A stretch of DNA of 64,000 nt from Polydrusus tereticollis (GCA_963920685.1 OY987328.1:92654529-92718528); one strand, 5' to 3'; counted from the first letter of the stretch, positions 22,901 through 30,959 are shown. Notes: generated by a model from the letters alone, not told the origin. Made by a program: numbers and translations.

Positions 22901-24045
22901 AATTTGTTGATATTTTCAAAACACGTCGTTGTTTCGAAAACTACTGATATTAGGAACAAAGTATGTTAAACTAAAAGTGTAACAAATTTAAAGTAAAAAC
23001 CATAAATGAAAAAAATACAGGGTGTTACATTTAAAAATATAAAATTCGTTCGATTTACAGACAAACTAAAAAACTGGCAACAACGCCAATATCGTCATTA
23101 GGTGCGTCAGATCCTCCTACACAACTGTAGCAAATTTGGTTAAATTCGGCCAATAAATTGTGATGTTATTAAGCCGTTTCCAGAGTTTTACACATACTAT
23201 ATAAGCTGTTCAGTTAAGTGTTATGGATTTACCTTTTAGAATTACCTACTATTCACACTGACAATTTTTTCAAATAAATAACTTTTATTAATTTTTGTGT
23301 TTGTTTTGGCACGCCATTGTTTCACTTACAGGAATTTGGTGTTGTTGTGTCAAGTTGGAACTAAAAGCAGTCGTGAGTGGCGCTCAATCGTATATCTTGG
23401 CTTGCACAGCAGCATCCCTTAAACTCGATTTACATCAAAAATAACATATTTTATATTTTGTTACCACCTAAAAAGGTTATAAAGTTAGCAAGTTCGTATT
23501 ACCTCACGCATAAATCCCTAAGCCTAGTTCTGAAATAGAAATATAGAAATCTAATCTCTCTAAGAGAATCTAAACGGCTACAAGAAATTATTAATAAATA
23601 TTCTTGGTGCCAAAACGGTCGGCGCCAAATAAATGTCCTGGTATGAAAACGATTTTTAACATTATTATACCCATATTTTTGCTTTCTAGGTATCTTCATA
23701 CTTTGCTGGTTGCCCTTCTTCCTATGGTACGATAGCGTCTCGCTTTGCACAACCTGCGAATGTCCCCACCTCGTTGTAGCCATGCTATTCTGGATCGGCT
23801 ACTTTAACTCGACCCTCAACCCCCTCATCTACGCCTACTTCAACAAAGATTTCAGAGAGGCATTCAAGAATACCCTGCAGTGCGCCTTTTGTTCGCTTTG
23901 TCAAAGGCCTCCGTCCGATCTAAATTACATTGATCAAAGGAGGCCCAGTATAAGGTATGAAGATAGGACACGTAGTGTATATTCGGAAACGTACCTCAAG
24001 CATAATACTGACAGGAGAAGTTCTGAGTTTGGGTCCACTCTTTGA
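4932..24045 (+). CDS. OctbetaR: Beta-adrenergic-like octopamine receptor (spliced, five coding exons)
   Basis: G-protein-coupled receptor in the plasma membrane. This class binds octopamine and raises cAMP through Gs. The coding parts 4932-4962, 5123-5501, 5838-6125, 6456-6673 and 23690-24045 join in phase to 423 residues. Diagnostic residues (my numbering): N57 in TM1 (GNLLV), D85 in TM2, amine-binding D119 in TM3, D136-R137-Y138 (DRY), W164, S208/S209/S212 in TM5, C311-W312-L313-P314 in TM6 and N349-P350-L351-I352-Y353 in TM7. N-terminal sequons NAS and NIS suggest glycosylation. Loop 3 carries SKTLTLHE and MKREHKAARTLGIIMG, which match insect Octbeta1R/Octbeta3R rather than Octbeta2R; I cannot settle the paralogue. 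Residue 132 is Asp where relatives usually have Cys. The ATG at 5137 is an alternative start. Confidence 0.93.
5123..5501 (+). CDS. OctbetaR: Receptor exon 2 (N-terminus, TM1-TM3, DR of DRY)
   Basis: Acceptor TTTTTATTACAG ends at 5122 and donor GTGAGT begins at 5502. It encodes the glycosylated N-terminus, TM1 with GNLLV, TM2 with LALADML, the disulfide Cys before TM3 and the amine-contact Asp in SLDVYFS. It ends two bases into the Arg codon of DRY; an intron at DRY is common in amine receptors. LCDIS replaces the usual LCCIS just before DRY. Confidence 0.93.
5838..6125 (+). CDS. OctbetaR: Receptor exon 3 (TM4, loop 2, TM5)
   Basis: Acceptor ATTTTCAG ends at 5837 and donor GTATGC starts at 6126. 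It encodes YYAICKPLKY after the DR of exon 2, then TM4 with the conserved Trp, extracellular loop 2 with its Cys, and TM5 with the SSSIS serines and a Pro. It ends two bases into the Arg of EANR. The GTATGC donor is weaker than the others. Confidence 0.93.
6456..6673 (+). CDS. OctbetaR: Receptor exon 4 (intracellular loop 3)
   Basis: Acceptor CATCTTGTAG ends at 6455 and donor GTAAGT starts at 6674. It encodes the third intracellular loop from QEKEMFNRHGAALLLH, through the Ser-rich GSSKTLTLHE and HTPTRERS, to the basic MKREHKAARTLGIIM at the foot of TM6. This block is the clearest subtype signature in the protein. It is followed by the 17-kb intron. Confidence 0.93.
6952..9009 (-). mobile_element. 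Candidate DNA transposon carrying a DUF7869-type protein
   Basis: Exact inverted ends 26 bp long start CCTATTGTTAAAAGGG at 6952-6977 and reappear reversed at 8984-9009. Between them is one long minus-strand frame. The motif GG(G/A)TCCCTTTYRACA recurs near the ends on the + strand at about 7154, 8841, 8906 and 8988, and reversed at about 6955. Such subterminal repeats are usual transposase-binding arrays. No clear target duplication is visible. It lies in receptor intron 4. Confidence 0.65.
7312..8808 (-). pseudogene. DUF7869-type putative transposase, interrupted by nonsense codons
   Basis: One minus-strand frame of about 499 codons from a possible ATG at 8808 to 7312, with about four in-frame stops (near 8751, at 8359, at 8083 and near 8074) and no frameshift seen. 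Features in order: KRGKH with a basic run; THYASSDISYLSS; KYDFYLKYFNENFNLKFGRP; a CCFCEE cysteine cluster; HEGQARKGADEVASF; HLFSDNCPEQNKN, whose Asp resembles a strand of an RNase-H-like fold; and FFPLRGHSYNPCDRKFG. This order matches the DUF7869 proteins that are repeated in insect genomes. Their function is not established, and a transposase role is inferred from the inverted ends. Confidence 0.7.
9083..11119 (+). mobile_element. Mariner-like transposon B with long TIRs and an open transposase
   Basis: Terminal inverted repeats of about 280 bp (9083-9367 and about 10842-11119) start TACAGGGTGGCGC and stay alignable over their length. TA duplications lie at 9081-9082 and 11120-11121. The single uninterrupted transposase is inside. 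Some mismatches between the two ends show it is not brand new, but it is the best preserved mariner here. It sits in receptor intron 4 in the sense orientation. Confidence 0.92.
9674..10804 (+). CDS. Mariner-type transposase, full-length open frame
   Basis: Cut-and-paste transposase, 376 residues, a normal mariner length. The N-terminal 60 or so residues (TTERVEIIEIFFGNNQCANR onward) form the helix-turn-helix DNA-binding half seen in the DUF4817-type insect mariners. The catalytic core has D155 (FSDECSF), D252 (LQDGVPSHYA) and D294 (SPLDFFMWG). Forty-one residues separate the last two, unlike the 34 of classical mariner, so this is a DD41D-like spacing. WPPRSPDLSPLDF is the family hallmark. 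The ATG at 9674 is chosen because it opens at the expected N-terminal motif. There are no internal stops, so the protein could be functional. The last 20 or so residues are hydrophobic and Cys-rich and may be read-through past an ancestral stop. Confidence 0.92.
   Translation: MIYSTTERVEIIEIFFGNNQCANRTAQIFNERHENSNVHRKYVLELVAKFRETGPVANKKRNIENPIRNEAMEVGTLGQVYVDPTLSTRKLDTVCGVSRRSIQRILKAHSFYPYKIHIVQELHENDFDRRLQFYEDMSERIINDEHFLFNTCFSDECSFFLNVVVNRHNCRYWCNYNPRIYREVHIQQPQELNVWAGIFGDHLVGPFFLPGNLTGEMYLELLQDAIDPALTAIIENQNDRRYIANRLMFLQDGVPSHYALRVRQYLDQTFPGRWIGRRGAIEWPPRSPDLSPLDFFMWGHLKSKIYATQPTSLEDLRQRVVNECLQITPQILQNVRQRFEQNLYYCMKSHGGHFQHLLGCRVSSFFIFTLLCCQMY
12056..12139 (+). pseudogene. Transposase N-terminal stub in the left foldback arm
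   Basis: Twenty-seven codons starting MEENYSNAVLMNLFIL and closed by TAG at 12137. It is the mirror copy of the start of the minus-strand frame at 12499, so it lies in the inverted arm rather than being an independent gene. Confidence 0.6.
12197..12499 (-). pseudogene. Transposase N-terminal fragment (mariner DNA-binding domain)
   Basis: A 100-residue frame starting MEENSSNAVLMNLFILLGEC, then TCRKFNEMYPNLPPMNN and a DEDNKINVLAYF segment. It resembles the helix-turn-helix N-terminus of DUF4817-type mariner transposases, whose hallmark is a YPN or FPN motif after an Arg/Lys-rich helix. The catalytic half is missing. It could at most make a DNA-binding fragment. Confidence 0.55.
12941..13188. 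repeat. Left arm of a TIR repeat split by retroelements
   Basis: Begins TACAGGGTATTCCTAAATAT and includes CGTTACCGATCTA. Both match, in order and inverted, the sequence that ends at 20623. The arm is cut at 13188, where a LINE begins. Confidence 0.6.
13189..14462 (-). mobile_element. LINE (jockey-like) copy 1, 5'-truncated
   Basis: Minus-strand non-LTR retrotransposon. Its 3' end is the short sequence CCTTATCAT followed by As at about 13189, and its 5' side stops at 14462. The homologous copy at 55113-57380 continues further. The RT core, with GVPQGSILSP and FADDS, and the C-terminal region are present. A deletion of about 45 bases near 14240, relative to the other copy, breaks the frame. 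Confidence 0.85.
13218..14217 (-). pseudogene. LINE reverse transcriptase fragment (copy 1)
   Basis: Open pieces at 13786-14217, 13680-13886 and 13218-13610. The first carries the RT palm motifs INAGVPQGSILSPTLF and SFADDSTLVSS, followed by QVEFNAKKT and HLLGVNMDSH, part of the thumb region. The last reads LEHRRRVGDLSLFYKYFRGKCSTE and WNDLYEIVFPNEYNLQRFKTNVN, the standard C-terminal domain of insect jockey/CR1-like elements. Frame changes separate the pieces. With the endonuclease and the first RT motifs missing it cannot move on its own. Confidence 0.85.
14463..15050 (-). mobile_element. Probable Penelope-like retroelement fragment
   Basis: Read on the minus strand with two or three frame changes, the segment gives VVIALVDKAVKLTT, then LRYIPEINTKIRNVLKPHKI. 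That order resembles the region after the reverse transcriptase in Penelope-like elements. After the stop follows CTGATGATGG ... CGAAACGTC (14495-14531 reversed), like the 3' ends of such elements. No GIY-YIG endonuclease is visible. The call rests on weak motifs. Confidence 0.4.
15051..15379. other. Unassigned stretch between two retroelements
   Basis: Locally GC-richer up to 15250. The open frame 15192-15395 shows no recognisable motif. It may belong to the outer split repeat or to the 5' leader of the following LINE. Confidence 0.3.
15516..16610 (+). pseudogene. LINE ORF1 with PHD-type zinc finger and coiled coil, two stop codons
   Basis: One frame of 364 positions broken by TAG at 15861 and TAA at 16302. 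The N-terminus is acidic and basic without known motifs. Residues about 72-125 contain CEDC, CNGDC, HMKC and, beyond the first stop, CDKC, the C4-H-C3 spacing of a PHD finger, as in the ORF1 proteins of several insect LINE clades. A Lys/Glu-rich coiled coil follows (about 16010-16130), then a segment with IEIKGVPEKSN and YINEELTQKMKYLF, like the RNA-binding-like domain of these proteins. ORF1 proteins package the element RNA; that role here is inferred. Confidence 0.8.
16671..19585 (+). pseudogene. LINE ORF2: endonuclease plus reverse transcriptase, one stop and one frameshift
   Basis: Starts at the ATG at 16671. The N-terminal 240 residues are an APE-type endonuclease that would nick the target: HNNIRSI, FTETW, GDININ, CIDHIF and TDHYPI carry the expected Asn, Glu, Asp and His. 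A TAA at 17730 and a frameshift near 18190 interrupt the linker. From about 18196 the frame is open to 19585 with NYRPITLISS, FLDLAKAFDTVSH, GVPQGTILGP, SFADDTVIFY (catalytic Asp pair) and KYLGIIIDNKLNW. Two lesions in about 970 codons make this a relatively young copy. Clade assignment would need a tree. Confidence 0.88.
19836..20623. repeat. Right arm of the TIR repeat split by retroelements
   Basis: Ends AAACACCCTGTA at 20623, with a TA at 20622-20623 that can serve as target duplication. Read inversely it shares GGAAGGGG, TAATT and CGTTACCGATCTA, in order, with the arm at 12941. No coding sequence is seen; the open frame 20195-20386 is not recognisable. Confidence 0.55.
20624..21582. other. 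Unassigned intronic stretch
   Basis: A moderately GC-richer block at about 20750-21170 has several overlapping open frames on both strands, none with recognisable motifs. It may be a very old element or unique intron DNA. Confidence 0.4.
21583..23127 (-). mobile_element. Mariner-like transposon C, decayed
   Basis: Inverted ends share GGATCTGACG and ATATTGGCGTTGTTGCCAG and stay alignable for about 230 bases (21583-21810 and 22895-23127). TA lies at 21581-21582 and 23128-23129. A broken transposase is inside on the minus strand. The arms also contain an internal TACAGGGTG/CACCGTGTA motif. Confidence 0.85.
21837..22821 (-). pseudogene. Mariner-type transposase of element C, broken
   Basis: Minus strand, three open pieces. 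22821-22552 is the N-terminus MSLTISERITILMMRGYGDR with a helix-turn-helix-like part ending RDRQRSGRP. 22405-22184 holds the first catalytic Asp in VFSDEATFMLNG and the conserved HNCRFWANENP. 22145-21837 holds QQDGVPPHFG and WPPRSPDLSPNDFFLWGHL, with 41 residues between the last two catalytic Asps as in the enzyme at 9674. Frameshifts or stops separate all three pieces, so it is inactive. Confidence 0.88.
23690..24045 (+). CDS. OctbetaR: Receptor exon 5 (TM6, TM7, cytoplasmic tail)
   Basis: Acceptor TTTGCTTTCTAG ends at 23689 and the frame continues the split Gly codon. It encodes TM6 (FILCWLPFFLWY), TM7 (WIGYFNSTLNPLIYAYF), helix 8 (KDFREAF), a Cys-rich stretch that could be palmitoylated, and a short tail with RSVYSETYL, ending at TGA 24043-24045. 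About 17 kb of transposons separates it from exon 4. Confidence 0.95.
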
Positions 24046-24176
24046 GTAGACCTCACTAGTAGCAGGTTGACAACGACGAGTTTCTGATTAGAGACTTGGG
24101 TGTAAGGTTTGGTGATTAATTAAAAATTAGCTTAATTTTGTGGTCTTTTTGAGAAATATTTTTTCCATTTTTTCGG

Positions 24177-24182
24177 AATAAA
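24177..24182 (+). terminator. Candidate polyadenylation signal of the receptor gene
   Basis: An AATAAA lies 132 bases after the receptor stop codon in AT-rich sequence. It is a reasonable 3' end for this exon, but the motif is frequent in such AT-rich DNA. Confidence 0.35.
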
Positions 24183-24948
24183 GTTAATTAGTATAAAGAG
24201 AAAATTATTTGATGTCAATCAAGTAAAAACTTCCTTTAAGTTTTGTCTGATCTATGCTCTAAGAATCTCAAGTTATGATGCCAAATCAATTTATTTTTTT
24301 TTAATTGGGTTAATTTCAGCAGCGTATCCTAAAAGGTATAGTCAACAACATTGAGTGCATTGAAGTAAAATAGACTCAGAAGTTAACGTACTATTTTGTT
24401 CTATGCTCCTCTATAACGGAGCTATAGCCGAGTTTTTTCTTAATATTCTCCAAAGCAGAAAAGATAAAAACTTAAAATTGAGATATTCTGTAAACTTTTT
24501 ATGCTGAATGGAACTACTTTGCTAAAATTGTCGATATTTTAACATTAACAAGCGGAGTAAAGTTACCTCTAAAATATAACTTTTTTTAAAATTAACTTGA
24601 ATACTTTTTTATTGCAAAAAATTAAAAAAGGAAAAGAGTAGTTTTAGTTAGACACGATTTATTGCATACCTTTGTAGTTCTAATTGATGACCATTCCTTT
24701 TTGGGAAATACTGTATAATAAAAAACAACTTTTTCAACCTATTATTTTATGGAACAATAACTTTTTCCACTGCTAACTCCAGAAACAATAATTTATTGAT
24801 CGTTTATGAATCAGAAAAATCGCGTTTCTTTACATCTCACCAATGCCTATAATGAAATCAGCTTAACAAATTATTACACCTACCAAAGGCAGTGGTAAAG
24901 TCATAAACATGAAATAATAAGAATTGTAGTCAGGCTTTTTTTCTGTTG
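24183..24948. other. Region downstream of the receptor, no gene seen
   Basis: AT-rich. No open frame with motifs and no repeat boundary before the TACAGGGTG end at 24951. Part may be receptor 3' UTR. Confidence 0.4.
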
Positions 24949-25543
24949 TATACAGGGTGTCCAGATAAGGATACGAAGCGGCCATATCTTGGAAACTATA
25001 CGTCTCAGAGATTTAAAAAAAAAATGGTTATGAAAATTGCGAAGGCAAATTCATTAAAAACAATTTGGAGGTTCAAAAATTGCCGCAAGAGGGTCCAACG
25101 GCTCGTGTATTTTTAAAAAATTATTTTACGGCAAAAATACCACTTAACCGTAGAAAAACAAATAAATAGTTAAAATCAGTAGATCGTTTGCTACAACTTT
25201 TATTATTGATATTTTTTCGAATCTTGCCTAATAAAGATAAAAGGATTTAAAAAAAACTATCATTATGCCATTATCCTTTAACGGATTTCCATGAGTTTTT
25301 TTAAAAGGGAATTTCTTGAAGTTTAAATAATTGATTCAAAAATTGTCACAAGTTCTCTAATACAATCTGTGAGGCGCTGTTAATCATGATTTATATCGGT
25401 ATTTTTTAATTGGATGGTATAACTTTTTTTTGGTAGTAGGAGACAACTTGCATTGAAAATGGTTAGACTATAGCGCACTTCAATATCACCTACCGTTGAA
25501 GAACTATTTTGAGTTTTCTTAAAAAAATTATTCAGATTTTATT

Positions 25544-26157
25544 TACCGGTACCCCTTATAATCGCAATAAGCTAATATCATGACCTACTGTGTACTATAA
25601 AAGGTATAATAAAAGGCCTAGAGACCACACAATCGTCAATAGTACTGAATAAAATATGAATATGAAAATATGCACAAAGCTTAAAACTAGAAATAATACC
25701 TAGTGAGAAAAAAATCACAAATGTTCAAAATGTTTTCCATCATTATCTAAGCAATGTTGTTTCCCTTGCCACCTCGTTAACCGGATCTTACTTATCTGGA
25801 TTTTTAATCATTTGGTAGATTAAAAGGTCTAGTTTTCCAAGAGAGACCAACAACCAGGAAGAACATGATGATAAGAAATGCTATTGGAAGCTTATCCACG
25901 GCTGAAATTGAGGCAGCCGAGTTTTCTACGGAAAGTGCTGAAAAGCTGATGGTAGACATTTTAAACATTTGTGATTTCTTTCTGGCTAGTTATTTATAAT
26001 TCTAAGATTTGAGCATAATTTCATATTCATATTATATTCAGTGACATTAATGTTTATTTGACTTCTTGGCCTTTTATTATACCTTTTATGGTTTATTACA
26101 CAGTAGGTCACGAAATTAGTTGTTATTTTGCTTATTGCGGGTATACCGGGTACCCGT
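25544..26157. mobile_element. Foldback element, mariner-derived remnant
   Basis: Arms of about 190 bases (25544-25730 and 25965-26157) are inverted copies sharing AAAAGGTATAATAAAAGGCC and GACCTACTGTGT. On the minus strand near 25755-25710 the frame HCLDNDGKHFEHL resembles a mariner transposase C-terminus, so the element is probably a deletion derivative. It is nested in the 24951-27744 element. Confidence 0.7.
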
Positions 26158-26188
26158 AAATAACAGCCTTTAATAGAATCAAACAAGA

Positions 26189-27305
26189 GAGGGGCAAAAA
26201 CAACGATGTTTCATCTCCAACATCGATGCTTTTATTATTGATGCTTTAGTTTCGATGTTTTTTTACATCGATATGTATTATAAACATAGAAATATCGATG
26301 TTTATTTGAAACATCGAAATAACATCTCAAATCAACCTTTAGGTGTAGCATCAAGCCTCAAGGTAATTCTAAAAATGGCGCTACAAATTTAGTCAGTGTC
26401 AGTATTCTTATTAGTAATTGTACGGGGTTTTCCCTGCTCGTTTGTTTTTAGATTTCCCCTATCGGCCTGTCCTGTTTTTAAAATTGACAAGTGACAGTTA
26501 TTAAAATGTTTAACCGTAGTTGAATGGTAGGAACGTCATACGAATTACAAAATGAGGTGGCAAGGTATTTTGTTTTGTTTTATTAATGTGAATTTAATTC
26601 AAATTGTAAATGAAAATTACAGATGCCTTAGTATTCCTAGGATTTGTTTTGTAAAAATAAGGGAAAAAGCGGTTTCAATTTTTCATTAAATATTGGTATT
26701 TAATATTTAATTTCAAAACCTTTTCTAGACGACTAAATTTGCCAGCAGGTCTTATGACAGTAAGATTACACCATAAGAGTTGAGACTACATTATTTAGGT
26801 GGTATTGAAACTAAAAATATCCCCAGATCCACCACCCCAGATCCCGTATTATAGCCTACGAAAAGTCAATGCCAAAGTCAAAATATGCTTTATTGTCTGA
26901 AGCAAATATCTTTATTGACAAAGCTTTTAGCAATTTTAATCAACAATATAATATATTACCTAGAGTAAAAGTAAAAGTTCTTTTAGACATTTAAAAAAAG
27001 AAATTTTTAAATGGAAGATAATTAAAAAAATTTTTAGAATCATAAATTATAGATTTCTTTACTGACTTGCCATCTTTTTTCTTACACCTAATACTTAGAA
27101 GATATGTCCATTTCATGTGATTTCTGCATAAATGCACAGGGAGATAATTCAATTTAATAATATTTTAAAACTATGTAGACTGGTGCCACTACATTTTATA
27201 TTGTTTTTGTATTTGTACAGAAAAAAAAATGGGTTTTAAATTAATGTGACGAAAATCCTAATAAATAGAAAAACAGCGATGTTTTAATTCGATGTGCCCA
27301 TCCCT
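26189..27305. mobile_element. Non-autonomous hAT-like element
   Basis: The imperfect ends GAGGGGCAAAAA and, inverted, AGGGATGGGC are followed by several CATCGAT/CGATGTTT motifs near both ends. Candidate 8-bp target duplications are AAACAAGA (26181-26188) and AAATAAGA (27306-27313), with one mismatch. Eight-base duplications and AGGG..GGGC-type ends are typical of hAT elements. No transposase frame is visible. Confidence 0.55.
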
Positions 27306-27746
27306 AAATAAGACTAAGTCCTAAACCGTTGGTGATATAAGATGAGTTGTTCTTAAGAAAAAGTAATACAATCCAATTTAAAAGTATCGAAAAAAATCAA
27401 GAAAGAAGTTAGATTGAACAGCGCCATCTTAAAATTGTATTAGAAAACTTGTTACAATTCCTGAATCATATATTTAGACTCCATAGAATTCCCTTTCAAT
27501 CAAGTCTAAGTTCCAGAACATCCGTTGAAGGAATAACAGTTTCGCGAGATTCGAAAAAATACCAATAATAAAATTTGTAGCAAACGATCTATTGATTTTA
27601 ATTATTTACTTGTTTTTCCACGGTTAAGTGGCATTTGTTGCCGTAAAATGATTTTTTAAAAATAAGTGAGCCGTTACGCCCTCTTGCGGCAATTTCCTAT
27701 ACTTTTTTTTCAAATCTGTGAGACGTATAGTCCTGACACCCTGTAT

Positions 27747-28573
27747 ACTTGAGTCCTCTAGTCAGTTTCAAAACTCGATTTATAAGAAAATTGCATAAAA
27801 ATAATAGTAAATAAATTTACATAAGAGCCACTGTCTTAACCTTGGTTAATAACATATTATTTATTATACCGTTGTAGTTTAAGCCACCAAAAGTCAGTAA
27901 TGGAAAAGTATCTTTCATGTCATTTAACCAAGTTCCATTTTGAGCATTACTTATTTAACATTATGTCATTTTTATTGTAATTATAATGGTAGTAAATTAT
28001 ACTTATACATTTATTGTAATAGATAGTGAGTTTGTTAGGTTTATAGGATATTTTTAGGTTCCGCTAAAATTTACTTCCGTCATTATTGAATTGTTTAAAA
28101 CTAATATATTTAGTCATTAATTTTACAGGTTCTTCTCGAATATTTAGATTTGTCAGTAAAATTATGCTAAAAATAAATTTATCGCCAAACCTTCAAAAAC
28201 CTGCTACTAGTATTTAAATTATTGCCAAAGTTAACAAATGATGGTGCTGTATTTTGTAAGATTTTATTTTTTATACCTTATTCTTGAATACTGGAATTTT
28301 TGAAAACTTGATAGGTTTTTACAGATTTACTACTACAGAAGCAAATAATAAAAGAAACTAGTTAATAAAATAGTAATGACTCTTTTTAAAGATTCAATTA
28401 ATGAATCTTAAAAATGTAGTTAACTTGCTATAATTATTGTTAACACTGCGTTAAAGTATTCTTTCGTAGTTCTAATAATGTCTCAATCCAATTTTAATAA
28501 TCTTGATAATCCTTGTGGTTGATTCATGAGTGAACCGAAGGCTCATAAAAAACTCTTAAAAAATTTGTATTTG
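27747..28573. other. AT-rich stretch, no gene seen
   Basis: No open frame with motifs and no clear repeat structure. Confidence 0.5.
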
Positions 28574-29150
28574 TACAGGGTATTTCATTATTATTGCAAA
28601 AAAACTCAGAAGTTTCTCTGTTTAAAAATATAAAAGAAAGTTCCTATAAACCTGCCCGGAAATGATTCGATTCGGAGATTCAGAGTGTTAAAATATTTTA
28701 TTTTAATATTTTTTGAAACAGTGTCGATATTTGAAATAAAATTGGTATCTAGAGGTTTTCTGAAATGCGAAATTCGAATTAGATCTTAGTATGGCTTTCA
28801 CTTGTAAAGGGTGCCACCTACATGTCTTTTTACTATTTTGAGGAGTCATAACTTTTTCACGTGCACTTGTAATACATTCCTAAGGAAAATAATTAATTTC
28901 TCTATTATTTCTACGTGAAAAAGGTATACTTGGTAGAAGTTGCTACGGGTGACCGTTCTCGAGAAAAGAATAGTAACATTTTCGGTGCACATTTCTGAAG
29001 GTAGCAGAAAACAAAAACATAATTTTTTTTTATTTATGAACATAATTACATATAAAAAATATTTAACAGTAATACTGTGAAACAGTCAGTCAATAAATAA
29101 TATTGCATTTTTTTACTCACTAACACTAACAATTACATAAGAAAAAATAT

Positions 29151-29755
29151 TCAACAAACGATAATCCTATTAAAAAATACATCACTTGAGTTACAACAGT
29201 TAATGAAAATGTGCACTCCCAACTTTAATACAGGCATTATCCTACAATGCATTGATTCGCGAATGAGATCAAAAATTCCGGGTGTGTACCTAATTGTTTT
29301 ATAGTATGCGATCATGCGATTCCTTAATTTTTCCAAAGTATCTATTGATGTTGTATACTTTAAATATTTAAGGTGACCCCAAGGAAATCTCATGAATTTA
29401 AGTCTGGAGACTTGGTCGGCCAGGGTTGTGGTCCTCCTCAAACTATCCAACAAATTGAATACACTGTGTTCAAATATTGACGAGCAACTAAGCTGAAGTG
29501 AGGTGGAGCAACATCGTTCATAAAATACATTTGGAACTTCAACGGCATTATGTTATCTTCCAAAAGTATGGGCAATTCATCTTCAAGATAACGATAATTA
29601 ACGTCTCCAGTAAGCCTTGGTTTTTAAAATAATGGTCTACAACAATTTTAACCCATACGTTAACCCGTACATTAAGTGAAGACTGCTGTTGATGACGGTA
29701 GAAGGCCTAAAATTGCATATGGGTTCTCATCCGCCCATATATGATTGTTGTGGTA
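29151..29755 (-). pseudogene. Mariner transposase C-terminal half
   Basis: Minus strand, read with a few frame changes from 29755: HNHIWADENP, then NYRYLEDELP, MNDVAPPHFSLVARQYLN (the QDGAPPHF motif, altered), a degenerate WP-KSPDLNS block, and an open part to 29151 with HLKYLKYTTSIDTLEKLRNR, RYTPGIFDLIRESMHCR, the usual C-terminus of DUF4817-type insect mariners. It ends abruptly at about 29755, where a LINE fragment of opposite strand begins. Confidence 0.78.
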
Positions 29756-30600
29756 AATAGCTTCTCTGGGCTGGAGTGCCGTAAGGCTCACCTCTATCTC
29801 CGATGCTGTACAATATATACTCTCACGATATACCGAAAGATAGAAAAAAGGAGCTCTATTTACACTGCAACTACTGCGAAATCAAAACAATTGTGGTTAA
29901 TAATCTCGAGGTTACAGCGCCATATTAAACTTATAGAAAAATGGCTTTCGGCTTGTAAGGTTCGTCTGAATTCTGCCAAGACGAAGGCTATATTTTTCTT
30001 AAAAAGCAACGTTAAACCACCTGAAACTAGGCTTAGCGTTAATGGGGTACAAGTAGATTGGTGCCAGGAAGTTAAATATCTCGGACTTATCTTCGACCAA
30101 AGGCTGAATTGGAGGCTAAATTCAATTAATGGAGTAAAGCTTGCATTACGACAATTTAAATTATGGTGCGCCCTCGTGGTGTAACATAAGCAAGGCGGAG
30201 CTGAGCAAGTTCCAGCTAGTTCAGAACAAAGCACTTAAACTGATAGCAAATGTTCTCATTTTGACCAACGAACTCATAACATAGTCACATACAAGAGCAA
30301 GACCTCACTTGACATACCAACTGCCTAAAGATTGGCTTCCTATTGGCGAGCCCATCCAACAGTAGGGAGGTACTAGAAATAGTGGAGAAGCACTATCAAC
30401 ACAGCACCATTTAGAAGGACAGAAAAAGAAGGCGCCAAAAGCAAGCAGCATCAAGATCCCAAATAACCACGTACGACTCACAAAGGAACAAAGGCACTGC
30501 CGAATAATAATAAAAATTGTATATGAACAATGCCGACAAAGTTAACGAGGAAAGGAGAAAAGTCACAGGTCTAACCTAACTTAGTAACACATGGAAGATC
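29756..30600 (+). mobile_element. LINE fragment (reverse transcriptase to 3' end)
   Basis: Plus strand. It begins at the RT motif GVP-GSPLSPMLYNIY (about 29772-29820, one stop), runs through a region where the FADD box has been lost, then an open frame to 30184 with RLSVNGVQVDWCQEVKYLGLIFDQRLNW, the RT thumb of jockey-like elements. The rest to about 30600 is broken. It lies exactly at the break in the mariner at 29755. The 3' boundary is uncertain. Confidence 0.68.
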
Positions 30601-30740
30601 CCGTTGGGGTAGATAATAATATTTGTCCTAAAAACAGGAAATTTTCGCCTATTTCATATAGCCATCCATTGACTTAAATCTACCCTTAATAGAAAATTAG
30701 TAGGTACGGGTATCTGTACCCACTGGGTTTGGTATAGCTA

Positions 30741-30868
30741 TTAATATAACGAGATTATTATGCGATTTATAATAGTCGAGGACATTGCTAGGTGACGAGG
30801 CGACAGCCGAGTCACCCGCAATGTCCGAGACGGTGTTAAATCGCTAATAATCGAGTTATATTCAAAGC
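30741..30868. repeat. Imperfect palindrome of about 125 bp upstream of the Crypton
   Basis: Arms about 30741-30804 and 30806-30868 are inverted, imperfectly matched copies. Shared blocks include AATATAAC, GATTATTA, GCGATTTA, GGACATTGC, GGTGAC and a centre GGCGACAGCC. It is 92 bases upstream of the recombinase ATG and could be a recombination site, a promoter hairpin or another element's end. Confidence 0.75.
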
Positions 30869-30959
30869 TTTATCGTATCATTGCCAACGGCGATGCGAAA
30901 ATAAAAACAAGGTGTTTTGTCATTTCATTTTGGCATTTCAAAAAGTCATCATTAAAATC

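Larger units (their letters stand above)
24951..27744. mobile_element. Large non-autonomous TIR element with nested insertions
   Basis: TACAGGGTGTC at 24951 and its inverse ending at 27744 open inverted arms of about 400 bases (to about 25400 and from about 27340), sharing, for example, GTAGCAAACGATCT reversed. TA duplications lie at 24949-24950 and 27745-27746. No transposase of its own is seen. A foldback (25544-26157) and a hAT-like element (26189-27305) are inserted inside. Confidence 0.8.

Noticed and set aside
23499..23783. 94-codon minus-strand frame over receptor exon 5
   Set aside because: Antisense overlap; the + strand reading is a conserved GPCR exon with a proper acceptor.
28846..29043. 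65-codon minus-strand frame
   Set aside because: It lies in the terminal noncoding part of the exploded mariner.
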